Source: Phialocephala subalpina
Lineage: Eukaryota > Ascomycota > Leotiomycetes > Helotiales > Mollisiaceae
NCBI GenBank assembly: GCA_900073065.1
Contig: FJOG01000051.1
Coordinates: 6,997 to 70,996, forward strand
DNA length: 64,000 nt
Direction of reading: 5' to 3'
Positions within the stretch are counted from its first letter, which is position 1; every line of letters begins with the position of its first letter. Positions 60,179 to 64,000 of the stretch are shown piece by piece. A model generated the notes under the pieces. It worked only from the letters and a program-made list of their open reading frames with translations, was not told the origin of the DNA and made no database searches. A program made the position numbers and the translations under genes.

Positions 60179-62059
60179 ATGTCAAGTCAAATTGAGACCC
60201 GGCTATTCATTAACAACAAGGTAAGCACCCCATCGCCGCTGCTTATGCTTTTTTCCTAAGACAAATTTCAGTTTGTGGCAGCAAAGTCCGGATCGACTTT
60301 TGCTTTATACAACCCCACAACAGAAGAACATGTTGCCGACGTCTCCCAAGCCGAGGCCGCAGACATTGAGGATGCTTTCACTGCTGCCACAGCTGCGCAG
60401 AAGACATGGGAGAATATACCTGCGATGATGAAAAGTCCACTGTATGGCAAGCTAGCTGGATTGATCATGCAAAACGGGGATGAGTTGGGAAGGTTGGAAG
60501 CCATTTCGATGGGGAAGTAAGTATTTCCTTGGGGATTCTCACCCGGCATTTTGAAGCGAGACTCACTAATTTTGACGACAAGACCTTACGCATCATTCAT
60601 GTTCGACAAGATGGCTTGTGCCGGTCTCTTTGGACACTACGCAAGTGCTGCATACCACATTCAAGGACAGTCCAGCTTGAATACGCCAGGAATGGTCAAC
60701 ATGACTATCAAGCAACCGTACGGTGTTGTTGCTGCTATCATTCCATGGAACGTATCATTGATTATGTTCGCCATGAAAGTCGCCGCTGCCATTGCTGCTG
60801 GGAATGCTATCATTGTGAAGACCAGCGAGAAGGCACCCCTTGCCGTAAGAGAACTCCGGTATCTTTCAAGCAGTCTCTATTGCTAAATTTGTGTCATTAG
60901 TGCCTCAAACTCGGCGCCCTAATCAAGGAAGCTGGATTTCCTCCAGGTCTGATCAATATCGTATCGGGATACGGCAACATCACCGGCAAGGTCTTGGCAG
61001 AACACATGAAGATTCGAAAAATTGCGTTTACGGGCTCCGTACCGACTGGAAAGAAAATCCTGCAGATGGCTGCAGCATCGAATCTGAAGAACGTGACACT
61101 TGAGCTTGGAGGAAAATCTCCCGCGATCATTTTCGCAGATGCAGATTTGGATATGGCAGCGAAAGCGTAAGTTAATTATAAGTCCCAAACCCCCATTCAA
61201 ACAATCACTCAACGCTGATGTTCTTTCAATAGAACAGAGTTCTCCATCCATCAAAACAGTGGACAGCACTGCCAAGCCAACAGCAGGATATTCGTTGAAG
61301 AGAGCATTCTCGACGATTATCTTGCGAAAGTTGCAGAAATCATGCAGAGTCGAAAGATTGGAGATCCGTTGGAGAAAGGCACCTGGCAAGGCCCACAGGG
61401 AGACAAGTTACAACATCAGCATGTCATGTCTCTAATCGAAAACGGCAAGAAGAACGGCGAACTAGTGCTCGGGGGCAAAGCCGCCAACGTCAGTGGAAAG
61501 GTATGAACTCCCATTTCGCTTGCTGCTCAATGCTTACTCGTATGCAGGGCTACTTTGTTGAGCCTACCATCTTCAAGAATGTCAATGAAAATGCCGAGAT
61601 CTACAGGGAAGAGATTTTTGGACCTGTTCTACTAGTTAACACATTCACTACTGAAGAAGATGTTATTAGTCGGGCAAACGACACAGAGTATGGGCTTTTT
61701 GGTAAGTTTTTATAGCATAGAACTCTTCTGAGAGCCCAGAACCGGATGCTTGAGCAGGTACTAAAGCGTATAAATAGCATCGGTCTACACTAGCAACTTT
61801 GAACGCGCGATGCGATTCGCCAAACTCCTTGAGAGCGGTGCTGTGGGCGTCAATTGTTCGGCGCCTACACAAGTAAGTTTCTTACCCATTGGCCATGTTG
61901 GATCTAAATGATTAATAACGTTTAAAGGGTCTAGATATGCCGGTTGGAGGCTGGAAGCAGTCTGGCGTGGGCCGCGAGATGCATATGTACGCTGTGGAGA
62001 ACTTTCTGGAGACGAAAACTGTCTATTTCAAATTTGACCATAGTTTCGATATGCATTAG
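60179..62059 (+). CDS. NAD(P)-dependent aldehyde dehydrogenase (salicylaldehyde/vanillin-dehydrogenase-like)
   Basis: Oxidises an aldehyde to the acid. Eight exons: 60179-60220, 60272-60516, 60583-60844, 60901-61166, 61233-61500, 61548-61701, 61778-61872 and 61928-62059, totalling 487 codons. All phases agree. PWNVS substrate/cofactor segment is present; cofactor FTGS lies at 226-229. General base Glu251 is in LELGGKS and catalytic Cys285 in SGQHC. Later landmarks are REEIFGPVL and the C-terminal KQSGVGRE. Length is normal for the class. Similarity to bacterial-type aromatic aldehyde dehydrogenases is a judgement from overall pattern. The gene is divergent from amidohydrolase copy 2 and ends 206 bp from the second regulator. 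It probably supplies the acid that the amidohydrolase would decarboxylate. Confidence 0.94.
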
Positions 62060-62265
62060 GCGTTGGGGACTGCTTTTGAAGTCTTACATAGGAATATCTT
62101 GTTGTTCTACAAATGCCCCAACTTCGCTGCCCGCGAGAAACCCTTTGTGGACTGATATGAGAGGACACCAATGTTGCAGAAGCGCCAAAATTTCAACTGG
62201 AGGCTTGCACTCATTGTTCCATAATAATAGGTCATCCAACTTTGCTTTTCCCTGCACTGGTATTT

Positions 62266-64000
62266 TCATCCTGATAGCTCTCCAAGTATCTTCATCAAAT
62301 CCAATAGATTGCCTACCATTGGCGGGAGACAAGTGGTCTCCTCTGGGTGATTTGTCTGAATGATTGCGGCTGCATTCATCATGACGCCTTTCGCACACTG
62401 TAGACGACAGAATTGCGCTTCGTACTGTTCGTTTTCTTTAGAGCGTGGTGTCTCTGTGCAGCGCAGACCAGGTCGGCCTTGATTGAACATAATGAATGAT
62501 CGGATTTCCGGGCCATCATCTTCGTCTAGAAAGACGCTCGCAGATTCAACAAGTGAATTAGACTGCGCGGGAAAAGTAAACTGGCGATGCTTTCCGCGTT
62601 GCTCTTGTTCTGATACTGCTATTCTATCTTGCATCGGGGTGTCGAAGCCGCTTCTACGGTCAGAATCCGAAATGATCAACCCATACACCCACATTGTCAG
62701 AGCGGAGAAATAGACCGCAACAGCATGGAAACCTCGTAGCTTGGTATGTTGGAAATCCTTCGCAGCGCGTAGAACTTGGCCTGCATGCCAGATGGCGATC
62801 CGGGCGTCCTTGGAGTAGCACCATTCTCTCATCGCGGGAACGATTTCACGAGCGCTGCTCTCGCCCTCCTTTCCAGCAAAGCGTTGGACGTCATCGAGAG
62901 AAACATGGAGGAGCATCATTAAGAACTCCGCTAGGAGCCTCACCTCGGGTGAGTTCTTCCCAAATGATTGGCATTTCGAGCGGAGCTTGGTAAGTGTATT
63001 GTACCTGGACAAACCTTGTTAGCTGACTTCTCGAGAGTGGAGTTTGAGATCTGAATCACGAACAGATGCTTTTGCAGAGCGTTATTCAGCAAGTCAAGGG
63101 GGTCGTCCGACGTGCGGTTGGAATTTTTCGCGAAATTTGAATGTTGTTTGTAGTCCCACACTTGAGCCGCAGTGGCATGGAGCGCCGCGAGGTAGCAAAG
63201 ATAAACGTCGACTCTAGAACTCAAGCCTTCTAGGAGATCTATATTTGCAAACACATCCACTAGTAATGGGGGCTGGAATCCTATCGACGCAGTTCTCGCC
63301 ACGATCATGTTGGCCCAGCTTTGGGAATCCGGTGCAAGCCATAAGTCTCTCGAGCTGGGAAGCGGAACATTCATGTGCGCATAGGAGATGATAGGATTCC
63401 TGAGCAGAGCTAGCGAGGCACGAGAATCATGCAAAAATGCTTGAATTGCGAGTCTGTTGTAGAGCATTAGTCAACAGAATTGATCAAGAAGCAAGGCTTA
63501 TTACCTTTTTATTGATTCTTTTTCGAGCCAATCCCGCCATACAGATTCGGTGATCTCAGCTGAATCTCCGGGATGTATACTTATCGATCGATGGTTGGAT
63601 CGTGCGAAGGCATTTGCCTTTATTAACAGCTTCGTTGTTCAGTCAGTCTTCTCTTCCTGCAAAAATGGTGCAAGTATGCCGTTACCGTGTACAGTGGTTG
63701 AAGGAAACTTCCAGCAATCTCCATTGACCTTTTGTAGCCTGACCAGAGGCCAATATCCAGCCACAGCATGTACGCCTGTAGAGCTTGAAGATCACGTGTA
63801 GTACTATTATCTCGTTCAAACTAACCGCTGTTAGTTCTCATAGGATTTTTTCCAGCTGGTTAGCTTCTTACCAGTTCTCCCACAGCTAATCTTACTACTT
63901 CCTGAAAAGCCATGCCCATCTTTTGAATGGATTCGCTATTTACAGCAACCGAGCCTGCGGCGATAAAGGCTAGGAGTAGTTCTGGGCGTGTGTTGACGAG
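62266..64000 (-). CDS. Fungal transcription factor, partial (N-terminus beyond window)
   Basis: Only the C-terminal regulatory part is present, and the gene continues past the right edge. Exons seen: 64000-63872, 63820-63686, 63629-63505, 63453-63064 and 63004-62266, with introns of 51-59 bp that keep frame. Landmarks are RPELLLAFIAAGS, FQEVVRLAVGEL, LQALQAYMLWLDIGLWSG, AIQAFLHDSRASLALL, NPIISYAHMNVPLPSSRDLW and ARIAIWHAGQVLRAAKDF. This is the fungal_trans-like regulatory domain often found behind C2H2 or Zn2Cys6 fingers. The DNA-binding domain is outside the window, so the subclass is open. The last intron uses a weaker donor (GTTCGT) but restores the frame. It is tail to tail with the aldehyde dehydrogenase and is a second candidate regulator of the cluster. 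Confidence 0.85.

Noticed and set aside
1..64000. CRISPR array, prokaryotic operons, Shine-Dalgarno sites
   Set aside because: No regularly spaced exact repeats of that kind exist and every gene is fungal with spliceosomal introns.

Overview
The window looks like a chromosome segment from a filamentous ascomycete (Pezizomycotina). Every clear gene has short spliceosomal introns (about 44-105 bp) with GT..AG ends and CTAAC/CTGAC-like branch points. The protein families are fungal: NB-ARC-TPR, HET, Zn2Cys6 regulators, Baeyer-Villiger-type monooxygenase and amidohydrolase-2 decarboxylases. Long AT-rich, TpA-rich blocks without genes resemble DNA eroded by RIP (repeat-induced point mutation). I cannot name the species; a Leotiomycetes/Helotiales-like genome is only a guess.

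Layout. 1-1987: AT-rich decayed DNA. 1988-2158: possible LTR. 2352-5142 (-): NLR-type protein with a near-identical TPR array, a GxQxG-containing N-terminal motif and a dead 3' tail. 5143-7100: no confident gene. 7100-24320: about 17 kb AT-rich block with a less AT-rich island at 22.0-23.7 kb. 24.3-24.65 kb: broken coding remnant. 24847-27002 (-): HET-domain protein. 27.0-36.86 kb: normal-composition DNA with no recognisable gene. 36.86-49.3 kb: dense cluster of Zn2Cys6 regulator (-), SDR (+), broken SCP-2 gene (-), alpha/beta-hydrolase (+), Baeyer-Villiger-type FAD monooxygenase (+), amidohydrolase (-) and fatty-acid-hydroxylase-family oxidase (+). 49.6-57.3 kb: a weak gene candidate, a degenerate pyrimidine-rich minisatellite broken by an assembly gap (N at 51196-51981), and unassigned DNA. 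57345-57642 (-): very small secreted cysteine-rich protein split over three exons. 58642-62059: second amidohydrolase (-) divergent from an aldehyde dehydrogenase (+). 62266-64000 (-): second fungal transcription factor, running off the window edge.

How the genes may work together (inference). The 36.9-63 kb genes read as a catabolic or detoxification cluster for an aromatic or polyketide-like compound. The monooxygenase would turn a ketone into an ester and the hydrolase would cleave it. The SDR and aldehyde dehydrogenase would oxidise alcohol and aldehyde to acid, and the amidohydrolases would decarboxylate an ortho-hydroxy aromatic acid. CGG/CCG triplets, the usual half-sites of Zn2Cys6 regulators, recur in the cluster promoters; one has three CGGs exactly 10 bp apart. 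The NLR and HET genes on either side of the AT-rich block are typical fungal non-self-recognition or programmed-cell-death families.
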